Assembly: GCA_964503965.1 (NCBI GenBank)
Contig: CAZDCK010000029.1
Span: forward strand, 1 to 37,687
Direction of reading: 5' to 3'
DNA length: 37,687 nt
Source: Eutrophocola sp964503965
GTDB lineage: Bacteria; Pseudomonadota; Gammaproteobacteria; Pseudomonadales; Pseudohongiellaceae
Positions 1 to 8,232 of this stretch are shown here, piece by piece. The notes below the pieces were generated by a model. That model saw nothing but the letters and a program-made list of their open reading frames with translations, had not been told where the DNA came from and searched no databases. The position numbers and the translations under genes are program-made. Each line of letters starts with the position of its first letter. Within the stretch, counting starts at the first letter, position 1.

Positions 1-1464
1 GTGTGGAGTCATCGGCACATCTCCCCAGTTTCCGCCACCACCCTCAATGATGCTTTTTACCATCATCTTCCGAATATCACGGCTGTCTTCATATTTTTCA
101 GCAATATCGATGAAGGAGGGGCCTATCAGTCGATCACTAACGCTATGACAGGTCATGCAGTCGCTGGCTGTGAACAGCTCAGGTGAGTCCAGACCTTGCC
201 TGGCAAGTTGTTGATTCAGGGCTTCCAGGTCTGCTGTTTTGGCTTCTCCGGGTTCAACCCGAATCAGGACACCGTCTTCATGATCGGTAAGTAGATAGAG
301 GAGTCCATCAGGGCCCTGGGCAACATGGCGTATGCGCTGGCCCAGTTCATTGAATATGGATTCACGGCGAATTTCGCCATTCTCGTTGAACACAATGCGT
401 TCAAGATGACCTGTGCCGGGAATCCGGCCCACCATCATGGACGTGACAAAGAGATTGTTTTGCCATGCGGGAAAACGATCGCCGGTGTAGAACGTCATGC
501 CGGCTACGGTGATGGCAGGTACCCAGAAGACTTCTGGGCGTTCTGTCCCTTCGACCCAGGGAATATCGTTGAACTGGGTACCATCATAGTCCCGGCCATA
601 GGTAGCCAGGGGCCAACCGTAGTTTGCACCGGGCAATAAGCGATTCACTTCATCGCCTCCCTGGGGGCCATTTTCCAGTTCCCAGACTTCACCGGTTTCC
701 GGATGGATCGCAAAGTCCATAATGGAGCGATTACCCCAGGTATAGATTTCCGGCAGAGCACCTTCGACGGCATGGAAAGGATTGTCTGGCGGGGCAGTGC
801 CATCATCATTGATGCGCAGAACCTTGCCGATATGGGTATCGAGACTTTGGGGACCTGGTCTGTCGATGCGGTGAGAGGAACCCACAACAAGGCTTCCGTC
901 TGGTAAAAATTCGGCTCTTGTTGACGCGCCGCCAGGATGCTCTGCCCATGCTTGGGCCACAAATACATCCTCAACATGGGTCACCAGGTTGCCATCCCAG
1001 TATCCCCTGGCAACAGCTGTCGTGGACCAGTGGGTATCACTGCCATCCGGATGCGGACCTAACTTGCCATAGGTGAAATAAAGCAACCCGTTATCTTCGA
1101 ATTGTGGATGTGGGTTAACGTCAAACAACTGCTCCAGATCCAGGGCAGATTTGAGATCGCCTGCATGCGGCTTCTGAAGTGTGCCATCACGGTACAGTCG
1201 AAGCAGGCCGGTACGTCTTTCGGTAAAGAGAATATCTCCCAGCGGATTATTGCTGTCGCTGGTGCCCGGCAGGAAAACCATATCATAGGGATAATGCATG
1301 CCCCTGGTAACAATGCTTAACGTCACGCTGTCCTGTTCGTAGGTGTCAAAAGTCCAGGGACCATTGCCCAGGGGAGGGAGGGCGAACTGCGCTGAAACCA
1401 CATTGGCCAATGCCAGTAATACAGTGAGGAGAGTAGCTTTTTGCAAGGTATTTAACTGTGTCAT
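1..1464 (-). CDS. PQQ-dependent sugar dehydrogenase-type protein fused to cytochrome c (partial, C-terminus beyond window)
   Basis: Read on the minus strand, the frame is open from an ATG at 1464 to the left edge, 488 codons without a stop. A GGAGAG stands 5 bases before the ATG. Residues 1-25 look like a signal peptide ending VVSA. Residues about 30-400 resemble soluble glucose/sorbosone dehydrogenase (GSDH) propellers, with stretches such as YDMVFLPG, GKVLRINDDG and GPQGGDEVNRL. A class I cytochrome c motif CMTCH lies at residues 436-440, followed by a GPSF segment and a late KSIIEGGGGNWG segment typical of cytochrome c-551 types. The family oxidises sugars or other alcohols in the periplasm with PQQ; the fused haem would take the electrons. 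It begins 32 bases after the MBL-fold gene at 1497 and is probably co-transcribed. Substrate unknown. Confidence 0.88.
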   Translation of the reverse strand, partial: MTQLNTLQKATLLTVLLALANVVSAQFALPPLGNGPWTFDTYEQDSVTLSIVTRGMHYPYDMVFLPGTSDSNNPLGDILFTERRTGLLRLYRDGTLQKPHAGDLKSALDLEQLFDVNPHPQFEDNGLLYFTYGKLGPHPDGSDTHWSTTAVARGYWDGNLVTHVEDVFVAQAWAEHPGGASTRAEFLPDGSLVVGSSHRIDRPGPQSLDTHIGKVLRINDDGTAPPDNPFHAVEGALPEIYTWGNRSIMDFAIHPETGEVWELENGPQGGDEVNRLLPGANYGWPLATYGRDYDGTQFNDIPWVEGTERPEVFWVPAITVAGMTFYTGDRFPAWQNNLFVTSMMVGRIPGTGHLERIVFNENGEIRRESIFNELGQRIRHVAQGPDGLLYLLTDHEDGVLIRVEPGEAKTADLEALNQQLARQGLDSPELFTASDCMTCHSVSDRLIGPSFIDIAEKYEDSRDIRKMMVKSIIEGGGGNWGDVPMTPH

Positions 1465-1496
1465 ACATTCTCTCCAAAACAGAAAAGGCAGGATAT

Positions 1497-2363
1497 TTAT
1501 TCTTCCTGATTGGCTTCGGTGACTTGCCTGACCAGGGTGTTGAGAAATGTCTGCTCAAATTCATTGACATGCTCAACATAGCCGTCGGGATCATAAAACG
1601 GATTGGGGGCATCAGGGCCACGGTTTTGCAACTTCTCGAATTTTTCATTCAATCCGTAAAACACACCATGGGAACTGACCCAGACTTCAGCCGGAATCGC
1701 CTTGGCTGCCTTGTAGGTCTGCTGGATGTCGCTGGCAATCTCTGGATATTCCTCGTTGCCGACGTAGCGCAGGAACTGGCCATTGAGGCTGCATTCGATA
1801 AAACCGTAGTATCGGCGACCGTTCTCCTCAAGGGGGAGACTCCAGGCAAGACAGCCTTTCGTGTGCCCGGGTTGGACATGAGCAGTCAGTGTTGTTCCTC
1901 CAAGGGAAACGGTATCGCCCTCGTCAATTATCCGGTCAATGGGTTGCTCCTTACCACCCGGTGTATCGAAGGATGTATGGTAGGGCACTTCGAGTCGGCC
2001 AACGACGACTTCGGCACCAGTCATCTCCTTGACCAGGGCGTCACCTTCAATGTGATCTGGATGGGCATGGCCACTGATTAAAATTTTTATATCGTCAAAA
2101 TCAAAACCAAGCTCTTCAACAGCGGCCTTGATTACAGGCACTGAACTTTCATAGTTACTGCTATGCAGGATATGCCCTTCCGGAGTGGTAATAAGGAAGG
2201 ATCCCAATTGCGCCGTACCCACGTAGTAAAGATTATCCATTACCTTATGTGGAGGATATGGGTCATTCCAGCCAGGTGGTTGTGCATTGAGGTTGACGCA
2301 GGTAAGGCAGGAGAGAGAGTAGAACAGGGTGATGGCAGCAAGCCTGCTGGTTTTCATTTTCAT
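1497..2363 (-). CDS. secreted subclass B3-like metallo-beta-lactamase-fold hydrolase
   Basis: A 288-residue protein with a signal peptide ending near LNAQ. Zinc-ligand motifs are intact: H99-A-H101-P-D103-H104, H167 in PGHTKG and H232 in SSHG. The zinc-2 region reads IECSLNG, where B3 enzymes have a serine-containing segment; with the overall layout this points to the B3 branch. True B3 enzymes hydrolyse beta-lactams, but many relatives in environmental bacteria act on lactones or unknown esters, so resistance should not be assumed. I chose ATG 2363 because GGGAG lies 6 bases upstream and the signal peptide then starts properly; an upstream in-frame start (2420) would run through the preceding terminator hairpin. 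It sits between a DUF6152 gene and a PQQ dehydrogenase-like gene on the same strand. Confidence 0.85.
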   Translation of the reverse strand: MKMKTSRLAAITLFYSLSCLTCVNLNAQPPGWNDPYPPHKVMDNLYYVGTAQLGSFLITTPEGHILHSSNYESSVPVIKAAVEELGFDFDDIKILISGHAHPDHIEGDALVKEMTGAEVVVGRLEVPYHTSFDTPGGKEQPIDRIIDEGDTVSLGGTTLTAHVQPGHTKGCLAWSLPLEENGRRYYGFIECSLNGQFLRYVGNEEYPEIASDIQQTYKAAKAIPAEVWVSSHGVFYGLNEKFEKLQNRGPDAPNPFYDPDGYVEHVNEFEQTFLNTLVRQVTEANQEE

Positions 2364-2400
2364 TGTGGACTCCCTGGTGGGTACATGCTCCAGACAAAAA

Positions 2401-2419
2401 TGCGGGCCCGAAGCCCGCA
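2401..2419 (-). terminator. rho-independent terminator after the DUF6152 gene
   Basis: Read on the minus strand: GCGGGC, loop TTCGG, GCCCGC, then ATTTTTG. It lies 20 bases past the stop of the DUF6152 gene at 2440 and just before the MBL-fold gene, so that gene may be expressed by read-through or from its own promoter. Confidence 0.75.
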
Positions 2420-2439
2420 CTGTTCAATTGAAGCCGAGT

Positions 2440-2829
2440 TTATTTCCGGCTGCCGCCAAGCTCAAGAGAGCGGCCATCCGGAAACTCAATACCCCTTGAG
2501 TTCATTCTGAAGGCCCCGTCCTTGGCCTGGTAACCGGTAACCTTGATGCGTGTGCCTGGAGGCAGGGAATCCCTGGTCCAGCCGAGGCGCATCAGCACGT
2601 TGGGTGATCCGCCTTCCACTCGCCATTCCTCAATTTCACCGGTTTCTTCATTTTCCACTTCAAATACCAGCCAGGAATGGGGATTGACCCACATCATCTG
2701 CTTGACGACCCCTTCATTGGTAATTTCCTTGTTGGCGTCAAATTCGGCATAGAAAGAATGGTGGGCCAGTACCGGCAGTGCTGTGGCCAGTAAGGCGCCT
2801 GCCAGTAAATGCTTTAGTGTCTGTTTCAT
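2440..2829 (-). CDS. DUF6152 family secreted protein
   Basis: A 129-residue protein with a signal peptide ending VLAHH. The mature part has the DUF6152 pattern: HHSFYAEFD just after the cleavage site, then WVNPHSWL, a W-R-VEGGSPN segment and LPPGTRIKVTGY. The His-His pair at the mature N-terminus and the NPH motif are shared with the second copy at 20760-21146. The fold is probably a small beta barrel; no activity is established. AGAGGA lies about 9 bases before the ATG. It is 57 bases downstream of the WEGD-family gene ending at 2887, and a terminator follows. The same gene pairing recurs elsewhere in this window. Confidence 0.88.
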   Translation of the reverse strand: MKQTLKHLLAGALLATALPVLAHHSFYAEFDANKEITNEGVVKQMMWVNPHSWLVFEVENEETGEIEEWRVEGGSPNVLMRLGWTRDSLPPGTRIKVTGYQAKDGAFRMNSRGIEFPDGRSLELGGSRK

Positions 2830-2886
2830 GGTCTGGTCCTCTTCAAAAAATAATTGCGGACATTGTCCCTTGTTTAAAATACGGGT

Positions 2887-3732
2887 TTATTGATTTGGGT
2901 CATCAAGGCCCCACAGATCCCAGTAGAGCAGGTCATCTGCGAAGGGTACACACTTGTGCTCAAGTGTCTGGGCATTGTCCTCAATCAGGCGATACAGGGG
3001 CATTTCGATAGTCCAGGGTTCGGAATAGGTCTGTGGGTCTTCCAGGGTTGCCTCGTACCAGATGTGATTGGGACCGAGGAGCGTGAAACGCTCGGTGACC
3101 ACAAGCTGGTAACTTGCATGGTTGCCGGCCCGATCAAGCCATGTCATGCCGTTCTGGTTAAGAGTAGTGATGACAAGCGTGTCGCCTTCCCAGCGGCCAT
3201 TGGATTTACCCATCCAGGCATCAAGCGGTAATCCGGAAGTTTCGTTCATGTGAATAACGCGCTGTGTCGCCGCAAAGGGGTATAGCATTAACATGTCATC
3301 ATTCCTGCCACCCTGGAATATCTGGAAGGGAATGTCGTGATAGGTGGCCCGGGGAATTCCCAGCATGTAGCACTTTGCTTCGGGGTCTTCCTGTGGCCAG
3401 CTGGCTCGGTTCGCATCTCGTTTTTCAAGGGCTTCCGGCAGGTAGGGAATAGTACCTCCCCCCTTGAGCATACTTTTGCCGGCCGGTATCGCAGCGATGG
3501 CTCCCATCTGCCAGAACCTGTTCAATCCTTCAGCAGAGTGCGCTTCCAGATTCCAGTTGGCCGTATTGATAGCCTTCCAGATGCCATTGAGGTTCGGGCG
3601 CCCGTCGAGGGTGGTTTCCCTGTCCAGTTGCTGGGCCTGTGCAGGCACAACACAGGCAAAGACTGACGTCATTGCCATTACAGCAAAAACCAGGGACTTG
3701 AATGATTTTAGCCGGTTGAATTGCATTCCCAT
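2887..3732 (-). CDS. secreted WEGD-motif protein, function unknown
   Basis: A 281-residue protein with a signal peptide (hydrophobic residues about 12-30, ending AQAQ). It shares a recognisable architecture with the proteins at 4033, 19245 and 21183: an early G-R-P-N-L-N-G-I-W motif (about 44-52), a central cysteine-containing C-x-x-x-G-x-P-R (121-128), then a strongly conserved NGRWEGDTLVI (178-188), a TERF segment (213-216) and a late cysteine near an acidic/aromatic end. Such proteins are numerous in environmental bacteria and usually annotated as hypothetical. I do not know the activity; no classical catalytic motif is visible. The chosen ATG has GGGGAAG 9 bases upstream; an in-frame ATG two codons later is possible. 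Confidence 0.82.
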   Translation of the reverse strand: MGMQFNRLKSFKSLVFAVMAMTSVFACVVPAQAQQLDRETTLDGRPNLNGIWKAINTANWNLEAHSAEGLNRFWQMGAIAAIPAGKSMLKGGGTIPYLPEALEKRDANRASWPQEDPEAKCYMLGIPRATYHDIPFQIFQGGRNDDMLMLYPFAATQRVIHMNETSGLPLDAWMGKSNGRWEGDTLVITTLNQNGMTWLDRAGNHASYQLVVTERFTLLGPNHIWYEATLEDPQTYSEPWTIEMPLYRLIEDNAQTLEHKCVPFADDLLYWDLWGLDDPNQ

Positions 3733-3868
3733 GGAGTTCTTCCCCTTGCTATTTCCAGTATTAAAGCGCCTGAAACAGGACGGAGAATGAGAGTAGCATA
3801 CTCGTTATAACAGGGGAAACTGCGCACTTGTGGCATTAAGGTCGGGACTTGATCTGAATCAGGGTCTG

Positions 3869-3897
3869 TTTACATGGTATGCAGGCAAACGCATAAT
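3869..3897 (+). promoter_or_regulatory. sigma70-type promoter for the WEGD gene at 4033
   Basis: TTTACA at 3869-3874 and CATAAT at 3892-3897, each one mismatch from consensus, are spaced by exactly 17 bases. Transcription would start near 3904, giving a leader of about 130 bases that includes the hairpin at 3942-3962. Confidence 0.55.
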
Positions 3898-3941
3898 GAA
3901 GGTTGTTGTGGTGTACACTCACCATCCCTAGCATGGCTGGT

Positions 3942-3962
3942 ACAGGACTTTAATGGTCCTGT
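3942..3962 (+). promoter_or_regulatory. inverted repeat in the leader of the WEGD gene
   Basis: ACAGGAC and GTCCTGT form a perfect 7-bp stem around a 7-base loop (TTTAATG). No U-run follows, so it is not an obvious terminator. It could be an operator or an mRNA structure; function unproven. Confidence 0.4.
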
Positions 3963-4032
3963 GTAAAGTGCCTGGTCAGCCATTAGGTATAAACATATTC
4001 GTAGAAGATTGAAGAAGAAAGAGGCCGGACAC

Positions 4033-5001
4033 ATGAAATCTAGAATTGCCCTGGGAGCGTCACTTCTCACCTTTTCCCTGTTTCAGTTATCTGCTGTCGC
4101 CGCAGAGTATGAACAGCCTATGACCCCATGGGGCGAACCGGATCTGCGCGGCACCTGGCCAATTAATCATCTTATCGGAACACCATTGGTGCGTGATCCC
4201 ATGTATGGCAACAATCGCTATATGTCTGATGAGGAATTTGCGGAACGCCAGCGAGCAGTGGAATCCCGTGACGAGCGCTTTCAGGGGGGACCGATTCCGG
4301 TGGCCGATGCAGCCGGCAGGGCAATGCGCCAGACATCTCTCATTGTGGATCCACCCGATGGGCAGTTTCCCGAACTGACTGAATATGGCAAGGAAATGCA
4401 GTCTAGAATGCGGGGTTCCTACCATCCGACACAGACCGTGTTCGACCAGATTGAGGATTTCAGTCCCTGGGATCGGTGTATCACTCGCGGTATGCCAGTT
4501 TCCATGCAGGCCCGTAACTATAACAATGGCATTCGCATCTTCCAGAGCCCAGGCTATGTGGTTATCCAGTTGGAAATGGCCCATGAAGCACGCATCATCC
4601 CCACCAGTGGCATGCCGTCACTGGACCCAGCTATCAAGAACTGGCTCGGTGAATCCCGAGGTCGCTGGGAAGGCAATACCCTGGTTGTAGAAACCACCAA
4701 TTTCAATGGTGAGACCCAGAAAACCAGTGCGGGTAACCCGGGGTCTCCGCGTCCTTTGCAGCCCACAACGACCAATCAGCGAATTATTGAACGCTTTACC
4801 CGCGTGTCGGAAAATGAAATCGAGTTTGAGATGGTGATTGAGGATCCAGACGTACTGGCGACTGGTTCCTATACAGTGGCCTATCCAATGTACCTGGATA
4901 ACGATTATCCGATATACGAATATGCCTGCCATGAAGGCAATACGACCGTTCGTAATTACATTGAGACTTCACGCTTCGAAAGACAGCAGACCGCGGAATA
5001 A
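4033..5001 (+). CDS. secreted WEGD-motif protein, function unknown
   Basis: A 322-residue protein with a signal peptide ending AVAAE. It belongs to the same family as the products at 2887 and 21183: PDLRGTW at 36-42, WDRCITRGMP at 146-154, ESRGRWEGNTLVVETTNF at 207-224 and IIERFTR at 251-257. Near the C-terminus is YEYACHEGNTTVRN, a motif I associate with the commonest branch of the family. A tandem of short charged residues after the signal peptide (about 65-85) is predicted helical. The ATG at 4033 is preceded by GAGG at 8 bases; an upstream TTG at 4009 would spoil the signal peptide. It is a single-gene unit between a good promoter and a terminator. The activity is unknown. Confidence 0.85.
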   Translation: MKSRIALGASLLTFSLFQLSAVAAEYEQPMTPWGEPDLRGTWPINHLIGTPLVRDPMYGNNRYMSDEEFAERQRAVESRDERFQGGPIPVADAAGRAMRQTSLIVDPPDGQFPELTEYGKEMQSRMRGSYHPTQTVFDQIEDFSPWDRCITRGMPVSMQARNYNNGIRIFQSPGYVVIQLEMAHEARIIPTSGMPSLDPAIKNWLGESRGRWEGNTLVVETTNFNGETQKTSAGNPGSPRPLQPTTTNQRIIERFTRVSENEIEFEMVIEDPDVLATGSYTVAYPMYLDNDYPIYEYACHEGNTTVRNYIETSRFERQQTAE

Positions 5002-5009
5002 AGTAAAAA

Positions 5010-5031
5010 GACCGCTCCTGCGGGAGTGGTC
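5010..5031. terminator. bidirectional terminator between convergent genes
   Basis: GACCGCTCC and GGAGTGGTC pair over 9 bp (one G-U) around TGCG. The plus side is followed by AATTTTC. The minus side gives TTTTTACTTT, which serves the TPR gene ending at 5037. Confidence 0.8.
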
Positions 5032-5036
5032 AATTT

Positions 5037-6179
5037 TCAGAGTCCGTTCCTGGACACGAAGGAATTATAGTTATCTGTGAGTAGCTGCATTTCAGCCAGC
5101 AATGCTGCCTTTTCTTCCATCTCTCCTTCATGCTCTCCTTGATGGTTCAATTCTTCATAGGCCTGGGTAATGGCCTTGCGCGTATCAACGAGGTTCCTGC
5201 TCACATCCTGGTACTTGCGGTTGGACGGGTCGATATAAAAATCCAGATTAGGCATCTCTACCGTCTCACATACCTGTCGATATGTACCATCGGGAAGTCT
5301 GACTGCATAACAGCGCTGGGTCGTGATTGTGTCTGACGCCCCTGTGCTGTAGTCACTCAAGGGCCGTTCCAGAATTTCCCTGGCTAACCCCAGTTTTGCC
5401 CGTGCTTCACCAAGGTACAGTGAGGCCAGTTGCAGTCCCGTTTCATCCCTATTCTCCAACCCTTCCAGAAGCCTGATTTCACTGGTCATCAGGTTGACGG
5501 CTTCCTGAGCACTGTTACGAAAACCACTTAACAGTGATTCTGTTGACGCCCTTGTTTTCCAGGCGCTCAATCGTGTCAGTGCTGCGGTTCTGCGTGGATC
5601 ACCAGGGAGGAAAGATTTTCGTGCGATATGGGAGATCAGGTGGAGGTTGCTGTCAACAGATTTCCAGTTCGCTGTCGTTTCAGCATTTGACAGCAGGGCC
5701 TCGAGGACCGGAATCTGTTCCAGGCTGTAAAGGCCATTGCTTACCCTGACAGTTTGCAGTGCCTTCTCATAGGTCACACTGGCTTCCTCATAAAGCCTGA
5801 GCGTTTCCAGTGTGCCGGCAAGCCCCAGATAAGCTTCAGCCAGGTCGGCGCTGTACGCATCGCGGGAGGCATTCATTTCAAGCTGTGCAATCAGAGCTTC
5901 ATGTTGTGTCCTGTCTTCCATGGCCTGCTGGTAGAGTAACGGATCCAGAGTTTCTTCCTTTGGCCGAATACCGTCATCAAGCTTTGAGCCGTGATCGTCG
6001 AGCAGACCGTTCTTTTCCAGAACAGCGAGAATGTTTTCTTCTGTATATGCGGGGAATGTATTATCAGGTTGTGAAAAGGCAAAGCCCGGTACTATCAGGG
6101 CAATAAGCAACCCCTGCAGGCGGAAGGTTTTCTTCTTCCTGGATGGAATTAATGCATGTACTGGCGATTGTGCCTTCAT
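5037..6179 (-). CDS. exported tetratricopeptide-repeat protein
   Basis: A 380-residue protein. After a basic N-terminus (RKKKTF) comes one hydrophobic segment ending AFSQ, so it is probably exported. Helical repeats are visible at about 105-145, where ADLAEAYLGLAGTLETLRLY and EEASVTYEKAL give a TPR-like pair, and further amphipathic helices run through 160-270. A tyrosine- and cysteine-containing loop (QRCYAVRLPDGTYRQVC, about 296-312) could form a disulfide. The C-terminal 60 residues are highly charged and probably coiled coil. TPRs mediate protein-protein contacts; the partner is unknown. No Shine-Dalgarno is evident before the ATG at 6179, so the start could be slightly downstream. Confidence 0.75.
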   Translation of the reverse strand: MKAQSPVHALIPSRKKKTFRLQGLLIALIVPGFAFSQPDNTFPAYTEENILAVLEKNGLLDDHGSKLDDGIRPKEETLDPLLYQQAMEDRTQHEALIAQLEMNASRDAYSADLAEAYLGLAGTLETLRLYEEASVTYEKALQTVRVSNGLYSLEQIPVLEALLSNAETTANWKSVDSNLHLISHIARKSFLPGDPRRTAALTRLSAWKTRASTESLLSGFRNSAQEAVNLMTSEIRLLEGLENRDETGLQLASLYLGEARAKLGLAREILERPLSDYSTGASDTITTQRCYAVRLPDGTYRQVCETVEMPNLDFYIDPSNRKYQDVSRNLVDTRKAITQAYEELNHQGEHEGEMEEKAALLAEMQLLTDNYNSFVSRNGL

Positions 6180-6426
6180 TGGGTTGCTGTCATTTACACG
6201 GTATTGAACAACATCAACAGCCGTTATTTCAGCGAATAAATACTATACCACACAGATAAAGTGCTTTCGCAAGTTCTTAAGTCCTGGGGTGAGTGTGTAT
6301 TGACTTGTCCGGGAGAGGTCGACTTTTGGACTTGTTATGCTGCTGAGTGTAATACCGGGCTATTTTATATACACTTGTCGGTCTTTGGTTTTTACATAAA
6401 ATTTAAATACGTAGCAGGAGTTAATC

Positions 6427-7053
6427 GTGACCAAGAACATCGCGCTGGTCGGTGCCAGTGGAAATATCGGTACCAAAATTACCAATGAGTTGCTGGATCG
6501 TGGATACAATGTTACGGCAATCTGTCGCAATCCGGACAAACTGGAAGACCGTGAAGGGGTCACTGCTGTCGCCGGGGACTTGCTTGAGCCCCAGCAACTT
6601 GCTGAGGTATTGAAAGGCCATGATGCGGTGATTTCTGCGGCTCCTTTTGTGACAGATGCTTCTGAAAAGCTATTTGAGGCTGTACGCAATTCCGGTGTCA
6701 AGCGCTACCTGATGGTAGGTGGTGCTGCTTCCCTGCTTAATGCTGAGGGGGTTAAAGTCTGGGAGACCTTGCAGGATGTGGGTATCCCGGAACCCGTATT
6801 GGCCAATATTGGTGAGGGTATGCGTGCTTATGATTTGATTCAGCAGGAAGACAGTCTTGACTGGACCTTTTTCTCTCCGGCCGTGATGATCGGCCCCGGT
6901 GAGAGAACCGGCAAGTTCCGTCTGGGCAAAGACAATGTGGTAGCCGATGAAAATGGTGACAGCAAAATATCCTATGATGATTATGCCATCGCATTGGTCG
7001 ATGAACTGGATCAGGGCAACAGTATTAAAAGCCGTTTCACGATAGGTTATTGA
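6427..7053 (+). CDS. atypical SDR / NAD(P)H-binding protein (YwnB/BVR-B-like)
   Basis: A 208-residue cytoplasmic protein with no signal peptide. The N-terminal Rossmann motif VGASGNIG (residues 8-15) and ICRNPDKL (about 36-43) fit NADP(H) binding. AGDLLEP (about 55-61) and VISAAPF follow the pattern of NmrA-like or biliverdin-reductase-B-like atypical short-chain dehydrogenases. There is no clear Tyr-x-x-x-Lys catalytic pair; relatives act as flavin or quinone reductases or as redox sensors. The start is GTG at 6427, with AGGAG 6 bases upstream. It is a single-gene unit followed by a terminator. Specific substrate not predictable. Confidence 0.88.
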   Translation: MTKNIALVGASGNIGTKITNELLDRGYNVTAICRNPDKLEDREGVTAVAGDLLEPQQLAEVLKGHDAVISAAPFVTDASEKLFEAVRNSGVKRYLMVGGAASLLNAEGVKVWETLQDVGIPEPVLANIGEGMRAYDLIQQEDSLDWTFFSPAVMIGPGERTGKFRLGKDNVVADENGDSKISYDDYAIALVDELDQGNSIKSRFTIGY

Positions 7054-7070
7054 CAGGGATATCACAGCAA

Positions 7071-7106
7071 AACCCCGGCTGGGTCTTACCAACCGGGGTT
7101 TTTTTA
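7071..7106 (+). terminator. rho-independent terminator after the NAD(P)-binding gene
   Basis: CCCCGG (7073-7078) and CCGGGG (7093-7098), extended by TGG/CCA inside the loop, are followed by a run of T. Upstream A residues let it also work weakly on the minus strand. Confidence 0.88.
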
Positions 7107-7232
7107 TGCCCGGAAATGGCAATTGCCAGGAGCTGAATTAAAGGGAGCAGTTGTACATACCTCTGCTACAGGAAAGTACCTGAAAAAGGCCGCATGTGTG
7201 CTTTTTTTGGTTGCCTGGAAATTAGCTGACGC

Positions 7233-8219
7233 CTAGTCAGCCCAAAGGTTTTGAATATAGTAGGGCAGGAATACAGACACCCCCTCTATTCTGGCAATCT
7301 TGCCATCGATGATCTTGAATATTTCTACCATACCCCGTGAGTTGGGATACTCTACATTGATTTTCAGGTTGTCACCGGAAAGGCTCTCATATTCGACGTA
7401 ACGTGCAGCATGGTCTTCAATGCTTACCGCCACTACCACCCCGGTTTCTTCGTTAATTATGGGGAAGCTCCGTGCGCGAATCCGGTCTACCGGTTTGTAA
7501 AGGCCTTCTTCCAATTGTGCCTGGCAGCCCTCGGCAATATCAGCCGCCCAGTAATCACCGTGAGTCACATTGACGCCATTGGTCACGCGGGTGCAGTCTG
7601 CAATAAAACCGGTCAAGACACGACCGTCATTGGTCTCCTTGCTGGACAGATAGCCATTTACAATGACTGTTAATCGCTGACGGTCCCGCCGCTGGTCAAG
7701 AGGCAGTGTCTGGCTAAATATCGGATCCAGGCGATAACCCTTTGTGCTGGCAAACAGGTCCGGTGTACCTTCACGGCCGAACCAGGTTTCTACCTCGCTG
7801 ATACGGCCATCTACGGCTTTCAGGCGCATGGCGTGCCAGGCTGCCTGTTCATGTTCTTCGGTAATACCGTACCAGAGGACATTACCGGTCGTTTCGTCGG
7901 ACAGCACCAGCAATTCTTTCATGTCACCACGGGCAGCGCCCCAGAAACCCTCGCCGATCATCATGGCCACATTGTTCTCGGTAAAGCGCACCCTGGGACC
8001 CCAGGGCAGAACTGAATAATCCCTCGGCACCACGTCATTGGCTGTCTGTCTTGCAGCCTGAATGGAAGGATTGTCCCTGTAGGCTTCTTCCATGTACTGG
8101 CGCGCCAGATCTTCAAGGCAGTTCCTGTTGCATGACTGTTCCTGCCCACTGGCTGTTAATGGTTGCATTAGTGTGGCGAAAAGTGTGACAAGCGATACCT
8201 TAATCATTGTATATCTCAT
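7233..8219 (-). CDS. secreted protein, paralogue of its neighbour, function unknown (NTF2/SnoaL-like pattern suspected)
   Basis: A 328-residue protein with a signal peptide ending TASGQE. A mature N-terminal CNRNCLEDLARQYMEA-type segment has two cysteines. Then come WGPRVRFTENNVAM, GFWGAARG, and a later repeat of similar logic ending VEIFKIIDGKIARIEGV. The 'F-KI-x-x-GKI-x-xIE' ending is typical of NTF2-like domains, so two such domains may be present; this is an inference. The upstream gene product (8233-9231) is a paralogue along its whole length. ATG 8219 is preceded by GGAG at 7 bases and lies 13 bases after the neighbour's stop. Last gene of a four-gene operon; a short hairpin (7225-7241) overlaps its stop codon. 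Confidence 0.82.
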   Translation of the reverse strand: MRYTMIKVSLVTLFATLMQPLTASGQEQSCNRNCLEDLARQYMEEAYRDNPSIQAARQTANDVVPRDYSVLPWGPRVRFTENNVAMMIGEGFWGAARGDMKELLVLSDETTGNVLWYGITEEHEQAAWHAMRLKAVDGRISEVETWFGREGTPDLFASTKGYRLDPIFSQTLPLDQRRDRQRLTVIVNGYLSSKETNDGRVLTGFIADCTRVTNGVNVTHGDYWAADIAEGCQAQLEEGLYKPVDRIRARSFPIINEETGVVVAVSIEDHAARYVEYESLSGDNLKINVEYPNSRGMVEIFKIIDGKIARIEGVSVFLPYYIQNLWAD

Positions 8220-8232
8220 TATTCTTCTCCGG

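Larger units (their letters stand above)
3733..4032. other. divergent intergenic region between two WEGD-family genes
   Basis: About 300 bases with no convincing gene. It contains the plus-strand promoter at 3869-3897 and the hairpin at 3942-3962. No clear promoter was found for the minus-strand gene at 3732. Confidence 0.6.

Noticed and set aside
645..977. Minus-strand frame suggesting a broken dehydrogenase gene
   Set aside because: The true frame is continuous from 1464 to the left edge, so there is no frameshift; the short frame is a shadow.
1458..2081. Plus-strand open frame of about 200 codons
   Set aside because: It lies opposite the MBL-fold gene, whose zinc motifs and signal peptide are clear; the frame has no domain signal.
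1497..2363. Calling the B3-like protein an antibiotic-resistance beta-lactamase
   Set aside because: The zinc motifs fit, but many environmental relatives are not beta-lactamases and nothing in the context indicates resistance.
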